Positions 48,348 through 57,155 of a stretch of DNA of 64,000 bases are shown here, one piece after another. Both the position numbers and the translations under genes were made by a program. The stretch is from Phenylobacterium sp. Root1290 (GTDB lineage Bacteria; Pseudomonadota; Alphaproteobacteria; Caulobacterales; Caulobacteraceae): the NCBI RefSeq assembly GCF_001425305.1, contig NZ_LMEE01000001.1:1050216-1114215 (forward strand), given 5' to 3'. The notes under the pieces are model-generated. The model worked only from the letters and a program-made list of their open reading frames with translations, had not been told where the DNA came from and searched no databases. Numbering within the stretch: the first letter of the stretch is position 1; the number at the start of each line of letters is the position of its first letter.

Positions 48348-48552
48348 CTGCACCTCCGGATGGCGTGAAGAAGCGCCTCTGCTGTTCTTGCTGAGCAGCC
48401 CGACACGTGCTGCTGTCGTAGGCCTGCAAGCCAAGGCCGCGGCACCGCTTAAGCTCTGCGGCCAGCGCGGGGTCGGATGTGGGGACCGTAGTGCTGGGTC
48501 CGTTGCAGCCTTCAAGCGCAAGGAGCGCGGCGAGCAGCGCCTGCGCCTTCAA
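48328..48552 (-). CDS. trbK: TrbK-like entry exclusion lipoprotein
   Basis: A 74-residue lipoprotein. The signal ends LALEGC, a plausible lipobox, and the body ELKRCRGLG...TCRAAQQEQQRRFF matches the alternative TrbK family found between trbJ and trbL in alphaproteobacterial elements. TrbK in RP4 prevents entry of a second copy of the same element. The start is a TTG that overlaps the trbJ stop as TTGA. No ATG is available. Confidence 0.82.
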   Translation of the reverse strand: MKAQALLAALLALEGCNGPSTTVPTSDPALAAELKRCRGLGLQAYDSSTCRAAQQEQQRRFFTPSGGADEPRRR

Positions 48553-49280
48553 CGGAACATCTCCACCGTGACGGGCTGATAGCCTTCACGGCGGCTGATG
48601 AACCGCTGGAACTGCTCACGCGCCTGGTCTCGACTGGCCTGCCGGTCGGCCTGCTCGAGCGCTTCGGCACGTCCCTGCGCCGCCAGCAGCGCCACCAGTT
48701 CGGTGAGCTGCTGGGACTGCAGCGCCAGCAGCTGATTACCCGCCTGCGTCGCCTGGACGATCCCGGTGGCGCCCTGGCTCGCCGCGGTTAGCGCTCGCAC
48801 CTCGCCCGCGGTTGAGGAAAGTCCAGAGACGACGCCGGCCTGGACATTGAGGGCGTCCTTGAACGCCGCCGCCGAGTTCGCCCAGCGCGCCCTTGCGGCC
48901 GCAAAGAGTTCGCGATCGGTCGCCGAGGCGAGAACCTGATAGTCCTTCGTGAAAGCCTCTTCGATAGCGCGGACATCGTAGGCGATCCGCTGCGCCTGCC
49001 CCATCAGCTCACGGATACCGTCGAGATTGCGCTGGATCGAGGCCAAGGCCGAATACGGGAGCTGGGCGAGATTGCGCGCCTGGTTCACCAGGCTGAGCGC
49101 CTGGTTTTGAAGGCTCTGGATCTGGTTGTTGATCTGCTCGAGGGCGCGCGCGGCCTGCAGCACGTTCGAGGCGTAGTTGGTCGGATCGAACACCGCCAGC
49201 TGCGCGAAGGCCGGATTGGCGACGAGGCTGGTGAGCGCCATGCCGGCCCAGAGCGCGCGGCGGGTGAGACGGGCCCTCAT
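48549..49280 (-). CDS. trbJ: Conjugal transfer protein TrbJ (VirB5-like)
   Basis: TrbJ is an exported protein associated with the pilus and the TrbL channel. The 243 residues have a signal peptide (RRALWAGMALTSLVANPAFAQ) followed by VFDPTNYASNVLQAARALEQINNQIQSLQNQ, the TrbJ hallmark, and long coiled-coil helices. It overlaps trbE by ATGA and trbK by TTGA. Confidence 0.95.
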   Translation of the reverse strand: MRARLTRRALWAGMALTSLVANPAFAQLAVFDPTNYASNVLQAARALEQINNQIQSLQNQALSLVNQARNLAQLPYSALASIQRNLDGIRELMGQAQRIAYDVRAIEEAFTKDYQVLASATDRELFAAARARWANSAAAFKDALNVQAGVVSGLSSTAGEVRALTAASQGATGIVQATQAGNQLLALQSQQLTELVALLAAQGRAEALEQADRQASRDQAREQFQRFISRREGYQPVTVEMFR

Positions 49281-51724
49281 TGGGAAATCTCCTCTGGCTG
49301 GACCGAAGTTTGAGAGCCGAGCAGTTCAGCGGCCCAGCCGAGTTCCCGATGCGCCAGCCAGGCGGCCGGAAATCCGGCGAGGCCGTGGGCGGCTAGCAGG
49401 CTCGAAATGGCCAGCTGGTCGGGACGCGACGACGCCGCGCAGAAGGCCATCGCTATGTCGCCCAGGCCGAGATCGATCAGACGGTCGCCTTGGCGTGACT
49501 GGCAGTAGTAGTCGTGCCTGGGCGTCGCCTGACTGATGATCTCGATCTGCCGGCTGTTGAGCCCGAACCGTGCGTAGGCTGCTGCGATCTGCGGCTCGAG
49601 CGCTCGGTCATTGGGGAGAAAGATCCGGGTCGGACAGCTCTCGATGATCGCCGGGGCAATCGCGCTGGCCTCGACATCGGCCAGGGACTGAGTTGCGAAT
49701 ACCACGGCGGCGTTGAGCTTGCGCAGCGTCTTTAACCATTCGCGCAGCTGAGCGCCGAACAGTGGATCATCGAGGACCAGCCACCCCTCGTCGACGAACA
49801 CCAGGCTGGGCCGGCCATCGAGACGATCGCGAAGGCGATGGAAGAGGTAGCTCAGGGTCGCGGGCGCAGCAGAGGAACCGATCAGGCCCTCCGTCTCGAA
49901 GCAGGTTGCCGAGGCCGCTCCCAGATGCTCGTGGTCTCCGTCGAGCAGGCCGCCCCACGGCCCGGCGAGCGTATAGGGCGCCAGCGCTTGCTTGAGCTTG
50001 GCCGACTGCAGCAGAGCCGCAAGCCCGCTGAGCGTGCGCTCGGCGGCCGGCGCGCTCGCGAGGCTGGACAGAGCGCTCCAGATGCGCCCGCGATCTTCCG
50101 GATCGAGCGCGACGTTCTCACGAGCCATCAGCGCCGCCAACCAGTCGGCCGCCCAGGCCCGCTCGTCGAGATCATCGCAATTGGCGAGCGGCTGCAGGCA
50201 CACGCTGGGAGCCCCCTCCCTGCCAATGGCGACGCCAAGGTCGTGGTAGGCCCCCCCGACACCGAGGGTCGCCGCGCGCATCGATCCTCCGAAGTCGAAT
50301 GCGAAGGTCTGCGAGTTCGGATAGCGGCGAAACTGCAGCGCCATCAGGGCCAGAAGAACGCTCTTTCCGGCCCCGGTCGGACCAAGCACGAGCGTATGTC
50401 CGACGTCGCCGACATGCGGAGAGAAGCGGAACGGCGTGCAGCCGTGAGTGCTAGCCAGCAGAAGTGGCGGGGCGTTCAGATGCTCGTTGCGCTCAGGTCC
50501 TGCCCAGACTGCCGACACGGGGATGATGTGCGCGAGATTGAGCGTCGAAATCGGGGACTGCCGCACGTTGGCGTAGGCGTGTCCCGGCAACGAACCGAGC
50601 CAGGCGTCCACGGCGTTGCCCCGTTCCAGTACGCAGGTGAAGTCGCGCGCCTGCAGCGCCTTCTCGACGAGGCGCAAGCGGGCGTCGGCGATGTTTACAT
50701 CCTCGTCCCAGACGACCACGCTGGCGCTCACGAAGGCGTGGCCAGCAGCGTCGGCCCCAAGGTCTTGCAGCGCCGCGTCGGCGTCCTGGGACTTGTTCTC
50801 GGCGTCCGTGTCGATGAGCGCAGACGCCTCGTTGGTCAGCACCTCTTTCAGGATCGCCGCGAGCGACTTGCGCTTGGCGAACCACTGGCGCCGGATTTTT
50901 CCCAGCAACTTGGCCGCATCCAGTTTGTCGAGGCAGATGGCCCGCGTGGTCCAGCGATAAGGAAAGGCCAGCCGATTGAGGTCGTCGAGCAGCCCAGGCC
51001 AAGTGGCGCTCGGAAAGCCATTGATCGTCAGCACCCGTAGGTGGGACGCGCCAAGGCGCGGCGCCAACCCACCCGCCAGCGGCCGGTCGGCCAGCAGGAC
51101 ATCGAGGTGCATCGGTGTCTCCGGAACGCGCACCCCCTGGCGGCTCGTCGAGACTGCGCCGTGCAGAAAACTCAGCGTCTCGGCGTCGCCCAGCCAGCTC
51201 AGCTCCGGCATCAGGCCCTCCAGGAGGGCCAGGATGCGGTCGGTTTGATCGATGAAAGTGGCGAGCTGACTGCGCCAATCCTCACCGGCTGCGGGCAGGC
51301 CCTCGTAGATCCAACTCTCCATCCGTCGCCCGCGCTCGGCGCGCGGCAAATGCAGGAACGTCAGATAGAATCGGCTGTCGAAGTGGGCTCCCTCGGCCTT
51401 GAAGGCGGCCTGACGCTCGGCGTCTATGAGACCGCTGACCGGATCGGGGAATTCGCTATGCGGGTAGTCCTGGGCAGGATCGCGCCGAGCTTCCACGAAG
51501 ATCGCCCACCCGCTGCCAAGCCTTCTAAGGACCGCGTTTAGGCGGGCCGCGGAGTTGGCTAGTTCGGCCTCGGTGACGGAATCCAGATCCGGTCCTCGGA
51601 ACCGCGCTGTGCGCTGGAACGAGCCATCCTTGTTCAGTACGACGCCGGGCGCGACGAGCGCCGCCCAAGGCAGATAGTCCGCCAGCCGCGCCGGCCGGCG
51701 CTGGTATTCGCGCAAGCTCATCAT
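49277..51724 (-). CDS. trbE: Conjugal transfer ATPase TrbE (VirB4-like)
   Basis: TrbE is the large ATPase that drives pilus assembly and transfer. From the ATG at 51724 (MMSLREYQRRPARLADYLPW) the protein is 815 residues, the usual length. The CagE/TrbE/VirB4 N-terminal domain spans about residues 180-390. Walker A is GPTGAGKSVLLAL (448-460), and Walker B PSLVFVDEGWLVLDD lies near 645, followed by the ATQSLADVEAS motif. It overlaps trbD and trbJ at its two ends. Confidence 0.97.
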   Translation of the reverse strand: MMSLREYQRRPARLADYLPWAALVAPGVVLNKDGSFQRTARFRGPDLDSVTEAELANSAARLNAVLRRLGSGWAIFVEARRDPAQDYPHSEFPDPVSGLIDAERQAAFKAEGAHFDSRFYLTFLHLPRAERGRRMESWIYEGLPAAGEDWRSQLATFIDQTDRILALLEGLMPELSWLGDAETLSFLHGAVSTSRQGVRVPETPMHLDVLLADRPLAGGLAPRLGASHLRVLTINGFPSATWPGLLDDLNRLAFPYRWTTRAICLDKLDAAKLLGKIRRQWFAKRKSLAAILKEVLTNEASALIDTDAENKSQDADAALQDLGADAAGHAFVSASVVVWDEDVNIADARLRLVEKALQARDFTCVLERGNAVDAWLGSLPGHAYANVRQSPISTLNLAHIIPVSAVWAGPERNEHLNAPPLLLASTHGCTPFRFSPHVGDVGHTLVLGPTGAGKSVLLALMALQFRRYPNSQTFAFDFGGSMRAATLGVGGAYHDLGVAIGREGAPSVCLQPLANCDDLDERAWAADWLAALMARENVALDPEDRGRIWSALSSLASAPAAERTLSGLAALLQSAKLKQALAPYTLAGPWGGLLDGDHEHLGAASATCFETEGLIGSSAAPATLSYLFHRLRDRLDGRPSLVFVDEGWLVLDDPLFGAQLREWLKTLRKLNAAVVFATQSLADVEASAIAPAIIESCPTRIFLPNDRALEPQIAAAYARFGLNSRQIEIISQATPRHDYYCQSRQGDRLIDLGLGDIAMAFCAASSRPDQLAISSLLAAHGLAGFPAAWLAHRELGWAAELLGSQTSVQPEEISQ

Positions 51725-51993
51725 CAGACGTCCATCCAGGCTGGGAGCCGCAGGTGCGTCCGCCCGACCTCTGCGAATTGCGGATCGCGACGTGCGGCCC
51801 AAACCGCCAGCAGGTGGCCGACCACCCAGACAGCAAGGCCGACGGGCCAGAGCCGAAGCCCGAGGCCAATCGCAGCGGCCAGTGTCCCGATCGCGATCGC
51901 CATCGCCCGGGGCGCGCCGGCCAGCAGGATCGGTTCGACCAATGCCCGGTGGACCGGAGCCTCCAGGACTGGCGCTTGGAGCGACACATCCAT
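51724..51993 (-). CDS. trbD: Conjugal transfer protein TrbD (VirB3-like)
   Basis: TrbD is a small inner membrane protein of the channel. From the ATG at 51993 the 89 residues have two membrane segments (AMAIAIGTLAAAIGLGLRLW and PVGLAVWVVGHLLAVWAAR) and the opening EAPVHRALVEPILLAGAPR typical of the family. Short spans overlap trbC (TGATG) and trbE. Confidence 0.93.
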   Translation of the reverse strand: MDVSLQAPVLEAPVHRALVEPILLAGAPRAMAIAIGTLAAAIGLGLRLWPVGLAVWVVGHLLAVWAARRDPQFAEVGRTHLRLPAWMDV

Positions 51994-52304
51994 CAGACGA
52001 GCGCCCCGCCGCCGAACGAGAAGAAGGTCAGGAAGAAGCTCGAAGCGGCGAAGGCGATGGAGAGTCCGAAGACGATCTGGATCAACCGCCGAAAGCCGCC
52101 TGACGTGTCGCCGAACGCCAGGCTGAGGCCGGTGGCGATGATGATGATCACTGCCACGATCTTGGCCACCGGCCCTTCGATGGAATCCAGGACCTGCTGG
52201 AGCGGCCCTTCCCAAGGCATCGACGAGCCCGCGGCATGGGCCGGACCTGCGGCGAGCGCCACTCCCAGCATTACGAGGCGTGCATAGACCGAGCTCAGAC
52301 GCAT
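51993..52304 (-). CDS. trbC: Conjugal transfer pilin TrbC (VirB2-like)
   Basis: TrbC is the pilin subunit precursor. The 103 residues have a long signal peptide (ARLVMLGVALAAGPAHAAG) and two hydrophobic segments (VAKIVAVIIIIATGLSLAFG and IQIVFGLSIAFAASSFFLTF) separated by the short polar loop DTSGGFRRL. In RP4 the signal peptide, TrbC tail and cyclisation are handled by host peptidase and TraF; a traF gene is present at 59.7 kb. Confidence 0.94.
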   Translation of the reverse strand: MRLSSVYARLVMLGVALAAGPAHAAGSSMPWEGPLQQVLDSIEGPVAKIVAVIIIIATGLSLAFGDTSGGFRRLIQIVFGLSIAFAASSFFLTFFSFGGGALV

Positions 52305-53278
52305 GAGGGAGTTCCTTCGTTCGGAATGAGAGGTGTGAGGCGGTAACGGCCCTCGGGACCGAGCCCCTGGACGGAGGCGAGTTCGATGAGCCGGCGCCTG
52401 TCGCCACGGCCCGCCAGGACGGCGATGACGTCGATGGTTTCTGCGATGAGAGACCGCGGGACGACCGGGACCGCCTCGAGCGTCAGCTGCTCAAGGCGCC
52501 GCAATGCGCCTATCGCTGAACCGGCGTGCAGCGTGCCTACGCCGCCAGGATGACCCGTTCCCCAGGCCTTCAGCAGATCGAGCGCTTCGGGCCCCCTCAC
52601 CTCGCCGATCGGGATGCGGTCGGGACGCAGACGCAGCGCGCTGCGCACGAGTTGTGTGAGGTTGGCGACCCCGTCCTTCGTGCGCAAAGCTACCAGGTTC
52701 GGCGCGCTGCATTGCAGCTCGCGCGTGTCCTCGATGAGCACGACACGGTCGCCGGTCTTGGCGACCTCGGCGAGCAGGGCGTTGACCAGCGTCGTCTTGC
52801 CTGTGGAGGTGCCCCCCGCCACGATGATGTTCTTGCGCTCAGCGACCGCGGCCTGGAGCGCCAGGCCCTGCGCCAGCGATATCGTCCCGCGCTCGACGTA
52901 GCTGGCCAGATCGAACACCGCGCCGGCCGCCTTGCGGATCGAGAAGGCCGGCGCCGTCACCACCGGCGGCAGCAAACCTTCAAAGCGCTCGCCAGTCTCT
53001 GGCAGTTCCGCTGAGACCCTCGGCGCCCCGGCGTGAGCTTCACTGCCCACGTGATGGGCTACGAGCCGGATTATCCGTTCGCCAGCGCCCGGATCCAGCC
53101 TGACGTCGGTCGCGCAAAGTCCTTGTGTTTGTCGATCAGTCCAAAGGCGACCGTCTGGATTGAGCATCACCTCGACGACTGCGGGATCGTCCAGCCATGC
53201 GGCGATCTGCGGCCCCATCGCCGTGCGCAACATGCGCGCGCTGCGGATCAGGACGGGATCTTCGGCGATCTGACGCAT
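52295..53278 (-). CDS. trbB: Conjugal transfer ATPase TrbB (VirB11-like)
   Basis: TrbB is the hexameric traffic ATPase of the mating channel. The 327 residues have the N-terminal domain with VVEVMLNPDGRLW, then Walker A GGTSTGKTTLVNALLAEV (155-172), the Asp box VLIEDTRELQ, Walker B region RPDRIPIGEVRGPEALDLLKAW and the His box GHPGGVGTLHAGSA. It opens the trb operon. Unlike relatives it is not directly preceded by the copG gene; a 1.5 kb segment intervenes. Confidence 0.97.
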   Translation of the reverse strand: MRQIAEDPVLIRSARMLRTAMGPQIAAWLDDPAVVEVMLNPDGRLWTDRQTQGLCATDVRLDPGAGERIIRLVAHHVGSEAHAGAPRVSAELPETGERFEGLLPPVVTAPAFSIRKAAGAVFDLASYVERGTISLAQGLALQAAVAERKNIIVAGGTSTGKTTLVNALLAEVAKTGDRVVLIEDTRELQCSAPNLVALRTKDGVANLTQLVRSALRLRPDRIPIGEVRGPEALDLLKAWGTGHPGGVGTLHAGSAIGALRRLEQLTLEAVPVVPRSLIAETIDVIAVLAGRGDRRRLIELASVQGLGPEGRYRLTPLIPNEGTPSCV

Positions 53279-53452
53279 CAGCGGAGCTCCGGGCCCGGAC
53301 CATCACGGCCAGGCTCGGCTCATCAGTGATCGCGGCCTGCGGCGAAACTCAACAGCCTTGGCTGGGGCGTAGTGGCGCTTCGCGTGGACACTTGCCCGCG
53401 ACGGCGCCGCGCAAATCGCTGTGGAGGAGCGAGCAGCTCAACTCCCGGCCAG

Positions 53453-53481
53453 TTGACTCAATCGTTCCCTTTTTGTTCTAG
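53453..53481 (+). promoter_or_regulatory. Promoter of the 70-residue orphan gene
   Basis: TTGACT (53453-53458) and TTCTAG (53476-53481) are separated by exactly 17 bases, about 28 bases before a small ORF with a good ribosome site. The spacer contains a TTTTT run. Confidence 0.55.
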
Positions 53482-53508
53482 GTGGCCTGACAGACCTGGA
53501 GCACCCCG

Positions 53509-53721
53509 ATGGCCCACCAATCCTATGTCGGTTTGACCGACCCTGTCCGAGAGTTCGACGCATTGAGGCCATACGTGAACCAGCTTCGAAAGATGCAGCA
53601 GCGCTGCCGGCCCTTTGGCCGCGACTACCACGCCATCGCCATCGCCATCGAAGCCCTTGAGACCACGGCCTACCACTTCACCCGGCAGGCTCACTTCTAC
53701 GCGGGTAAGCCGCACGGTTAG
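53509..53721 (+). CDS. Orphan 70-residue helical protein in the copG-trbB interval
   Basis: A small protein MAHQSYVGLTDPVREFDALR..., His-, Gln- and Arg-rich, predicted almost all helical. No family is recognised. Support for a real gene: a promoter-like pair upstream, GGAG seven bases before the ATG, and no stop-rich or Arg-only composition as in the shadow frames. It is transcribed against the conjugation operon. A regulator or anti-defence cargo role would be a guess. Confidence 0.55.
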   Translation: MAHQSYVGLTDPVREFDALRPYVNQLRKMQQRCRPFGRDYHAIAIAIEALETTAYHFTRQAHFYAGKPHG

Positions 53722-53782
53722 AGTTCCCGAGCCGGTAATGTGTGGCGGCTATAGCCTTTGCCGGCGCTCGGCTGACATCTCT

Positions 53783-54106
53783 TCATTTGTGCAGCACCGA
53801 ACGCACGACCCCGGCCACCGACGTCCCGGCGATGACCGCCCCCGCGCTAGTCAGGCCAATGACCAGTTCATCGTTCAGAGCCGCGACGACCACGATCAGC
53901 GCAACCATGATCAAGGTGCAGATTGACCGGATGATCGCGGCCATGTCCCAGAGAACTTGGACGTTGACGGTCTTGTGTGTCTGGCCGTCCCGCATTGCTG
54001 CGCCTGCCCGGGGTGGGGCGCTCGCCCTCGCCGGCCGGGCTGACCGTGGCCGGGAGGGTGACGGCGCGCGCGGCTTGTCCACCGCAATCCGTGGCTTCGA
54101 CGTCAT
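53783..54106 (-). CDS. Small membrane protein in the copG-trbB interval
   Basis: A 107-residue ORF with GAGGG before its ATG. A Pro/Arg/Ala-rich cytoplasmic stretch of about 37 residues leads to MRDGQTHKTVNVQVLWDMAA and then two hydrophobic segments (SICTLIMVALIVVVAALN and GLTSAGAVIAGTSVAGVV). It is likely a two-pass inner membrane protein; an internal start at 53995 is possible. No family is recognised. It lies in the same direction as trbB and may be co-transcribed with it. Confidence 0.5.
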   Translation of the reverse strand: MTSKPRIAVDKPRAPSPSRPRSARPARASAPPRAGAAMRDGQTHKTVNVQVLWDMAAIIRSICTLIMVALIVVVAALNDELVIGLTSAGAVIAGTSVAGVVRSVLHK

Positions 54107-54786
54107 GGCATGCCCTCTTCGGCGACAATCCGAACGGAGACCACGCAGCTGTCACGACCTAGGGATCGCAACACTCGACGTCTCTCGTCGTCGAGGAGTG
54201 TCCGGCGACCAGGGCCTAGGGACGAGGCGGTTTCAATGTCCCCGAGAATGGGGGGACGTCTTCCGAAGCGTGCGGCGCACGCAGAGGCCGTTCGGCTGAC
54301 GCGCAATGCAAGCGGGCCACGCGCCCCAAATCGACGACGTCCAGGAAAGGTCCAACATGAGCCCCAGCAGTCCATCAGTCGCTCCCGTTGCGGGGCTGCG
54401 GCGATCGAAGGCGGGGTCAACGGCTGTCGACGACGCATTCGGATCGACACAGCTGACCGCTGCATCCACCAAATGCCATCGTCGACCTGGGCGCCGGGGT
54501 CGAACGGGGCGAAATGTTACCGTGAGAGTCCGCCGAAGCGGCAGTACAGGTATCGCGGCCCACGCATGAGACGGGGCGCTGCCCCATGTCCTCACACGCA
54601 CCAATCCGGGCACAGGCCCTTGATCGACGGCTCATCTAGGCGCGATTCGTAGCGTGCTGAAAGCTTGCCTGCAGCGCCGCCGCTATTGTGAGAGCGCGCG
54701 AACAGACGCGTCTCGAACCAGCAAGACCTTCCAGCGTCGTGCAGCCAATTGGCGGCGCGTCTTGGCTGTATCGACGACCTTCAGCG
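54107..54786. other. Unassigned 680 bases between small membrane protein and copG
   Basis: No convincing gene. Frames here (for example plus-strand 54110-54652) are Arg/Ser-rich and lack ribosome sites. An imperfect hairpin lies at 54173-54201, and the sequence TCCCTAGG appears at 54158-54165 and, with one change, near 54215. It may be degraded cargo or a regulatory segment. Composition is less GC-skewed than the adjacent transfer genes. Confidence 0.4.
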
Positions 54787-55197
54787 CTAGCCTTCAGCCC
54801 TCGAGCCTACGTCGCTGGCGAAACGTGCGCCCTTGGCGAGCCTGCGGCCGAGTGCCGCGACGAAGCCCTGATAGCGGTCACGGCCCCTTGCTTGCGCCGC
54901 CGCCTGCCCGGCTTCGCCGATGACTGGCGCCACGACGAGCCACTGCCGAACGAACAGCGCGGTCAATTCAATGAGGATGGTGAGATCGCGGCCCAGCCGT
55001 TCGATCGTGCGGCTCTGCTGGTCTAGACGCCGCAGAAGCGCGGCCTCGTGGCGCTCCGACGAAGGCGGTTCAAGGAAAGCGGCGATCGCCGCCTCGGCGA
55101 CCAGCGACTTCGACTGACCGTGCTTCTTCGCAAAGGCCTCCAGCTGCCGCAGCCGCGCGGGTTCAACATAGACCGACAGGCGGGACTTGGCGCTCAC
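54787..55197 (-). CDS. CopG/ribbon-helix-helix family regulator
   Basis: A 136-residue protein whose N-terminus (SAKSRLSVYVEPARLRQLEAFAKKHGQSKSLVAEAAIAAFL) is a ribbon-helix-helix DNA-binding domain. The rest is a helical tail with a hydrophobic stretch (LTILIELTALFVRQWLVV). Such a gene follows traG in alphaproteobacterial Trb-type ICEs. The GTG start overlaps the traG stop by GTGA, so the two are co-translated. A role in relaxosome or transfer gene control is inferred. Confidence 0.85.
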   Translation of the reverse strand: MSAKSRLSVYVEPARLRQLEAFAKKHGQSKSLVAEAAIAAFLEPPSSERHEAALLRRLDQQSRTIERLGRDLTILIELTALFVRQWLVVAPVIGEAGQAAAQARGRDRYQGFVAALGRRLAKGARFASDVGSRAEG

Positions 55198-57146
55198 AGC
55201 GCGACCCCGTCGTCTGGATCCAGACTTGCCTGGCGAGCGATCCCCTGAGCGCGCGGGGCGAAGCCCTGCTCGGCCCCGTCGTCTTCGGCGCCGCTGGCCC
55301 ACCAGTCGAACTCCGGCTGTTGCGGCGCCGGCGGACGCTCGGCGCCCTGGTCGATCTCCGGCGCTCGGCGCAAGCCCCCCTCCGCCTCCGCCTCGCCGCC
55401 CCCCGCCTCAGCAGGCGTTCCAGGCGCCGGACCAGCGATTTCGCGCCAGTCATGAGCGGTCGGACCTGCGATCGTCGAGGCCGGCGCCATACCGATCCGC
55501 TCGGCCAGCCGCCGGTCACGGTAGTAGCGCGCCTTTCGGGCTCTGATCGGCGGCGCTCCAGCGACCATGACCAGTTCCTCGTGAGCGGGCAGCTGCATAA
55601 CCTCGCCCGGCGTCAGCAGAGGTCGCGCAGTCTCCTGGCGCGACACCATCAGGTGGCCGAGCCAGGGCGACAGACGGTGTCCCGCATAGTTCTTTATCGC
55701 TCTTAGCTCGGTGGCCGTTCCGAGGGCGTCGGACACCCGCTTGGCCGTCCGCTCGTCGTTGGTCGCGAAGCAGACCCTGACGTGACAGTTGTCGAGGATG
55801 GCGTTGTTTGCGCCGTAGGCCTTCTCGATCTGATTGAGCGACTGGGCGATCAGGAAGGCCTTAAGCCGATAACCGGCCATGAAGGCGAGCGCGCTCTCGA
55901 AGAAATCCAGCCGGCCCAGCGCGGGGAATTCGTCGAGCATCATCAGCAGTCGGCGGCGATCTCGGCCCGGCAGTTCCTCGGTCAGGCGCCGGCCAATCTG
56001 GTTGAGGATCAGGCGGATCAGCGGCTTGGTGCGGCTGATGTCCGACGGCGGCACCACCAGATAGAGGCTGGCTGGGCGAGCCGGCGATACTAGGTCGGCG
56101 ATGCGCCAGTCACACTGGCGGGTGACGTGCGCCACGACCGGGTCGCGATAGAGACCCAAGAACGACATCGCTGTGGACAGAACGCCCGAGCGTTCGTTTT
56201 CGCTCTTGTTCAGGAGCTCGCGGGCCGCCTGGGCCACGACCGGATGAGGGCGGTCTCCGAGATGCAGCGTCGCCATCATCGCGCGCAAGGTCCGCTCGAT
56301 CGGTCTAGCGGGATCGGACAAGAACGCAGCCACCCCCGCCAGAGTCTTGTCCGGTTCGGCGTAAAGCACGTGCAAGATTGTCCCGACCAAGAGACTGTGG
56401 CTGGTCTTTTCCCAGTGGCTGCGCCGCTCCAGCGCGCCTTCCGGATCGACCAGGATGTCGGCGATGTTCTGGACATCGCGCACCTCGGCGTCGCCGCGCC
56501 GCACCTCGATCAACGGGTTGTAGGCGGCGCTATCTCGGCCTGTGGGGTCGAACTTCAGCACCGCGCCGACCCGCGCACGGCAGGCCGAGGTCAGAGCCCA
56601 GTTCTCGCCCTTGATGTCATGGACGACGAGCGAGTCCGGCCAGGTCAGCAGCGTCGGCACCACCAGTCCGACGCCCTTGCCGCTCCGGGTCGGCGCAAAG
56701 CACAGGACGTGCTCGGGGCCATTGTGGCGAAGGTAGCCGGCGCTCACACGGCCCAGAACTACGCCGGCGTCGACAAGCAGGCCGGCCCGGGCGATATCGC
56801 CTGCCCCGGCCCAGCGCGCCGAGCCGTAGGTGGTGACGTTGCGGCTCTCCCGGGCCCGCCAGACTGACATGACGATCGAGATCACCACCGCGACCGCGAC
56901 GCCGCAGGACACAATCGCTGCACCTTCCAGAAAGACGCCCGGCGCATAGGCATCGAAGGCGAACCACCACCAGAAGAACGACCAGGGCCGATAGAGAGGA
57001 AGCCCGCTGGCGACCATGAACGGCGCGCCTAGCTCCGGCTGGAACCCAAAGCGCCAAGCGGTCCATTGGGTGGCGGTCCATACTGCAGCCGTCATCAGCC
57101 CCAGCACCACCGCCAGCTGGGCCCACATCACCTTGGTGCCGGACAT
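55194..57146 (-). CDS. traG: Type IV coupling protein TraG (VirD4-like)
   Basis: TraG links the relaxosome to the Trb channel at the inner membrane. The 650 residues have two N-terminal membrane segments (about 8-30 and 72-96), Walker A APTRSGKGVGLVVP (152-164), Walker B RRLLMMLDEFPALG and the AQSLNQIEKAYG motif. The last 100 residues are Pro/Glu-rich and probably contact the relaxase. It lies nine bases after the relaxase gene and overlaps copG. Confidence 0.96.
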   Translation of the reverse strand: MSGTKVMWAQLAVVLGLMTAAVWTATQWTAWRFGFQPELGAPFMVASGLPLYRPWSFFWWWFAFDAYAPGVFLEGAAIVSCGVAVAVVISIVMSVWRARESRNVTTYGSARWAGAGDIARAGLLVDAGVVLGRVSAGYLRHNGPEHVLCFAPTRSGKGVGLVVPTLLTWPDSLVVHDIKGENWALTSACRARVGAVLKFDPTGRDSAAYNPLIEVRRGDAEVRDVQNIADILVDPEGALERRSHWEKTSHSLLVGTILHVLYAEPDKTLAGVAAFLSDPARPIERTLRAMMATLHLGDRPHPVVAQAARELLNKSENERSGVLSTAMSFLGLYRDPVVAHVTRQCDWRIADLVSPARPASLYLVVPPSDISRTKPLIRLILNQIGRRLTEELPGRDRRRLLMMLDEFPALGRLDFFESALAFMAGYRLKAFLIAQSLNQIEKAYGANNAILDNCHVRVCFATNDERTAKRVSDALGTATELRAIKNYAGHRLSPWLGHLMVSRQETARPLLTPGEVMQLPAHEELVMVAGAPPIRARKARYYRDRRLAERIGMAPASTIAGPTAHDWREIAGPAPGTPAEAGGGEAEAEGGLRRAPEIDQGAERPPAPQQPEFDWWASGAEDDGAEQGFAPRAQGIARQASLDPDDGVAL

Positions 57147-57155
57147 ATTTCTCTC

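Noticed and set aside
54110..54652. 180-residue plus-strand ORF in the copG-trbB interval
   Set aside because: Arg/Ser/Pro-rich with no hydrophobic core and no ribosome site; kept only as unassigned region.
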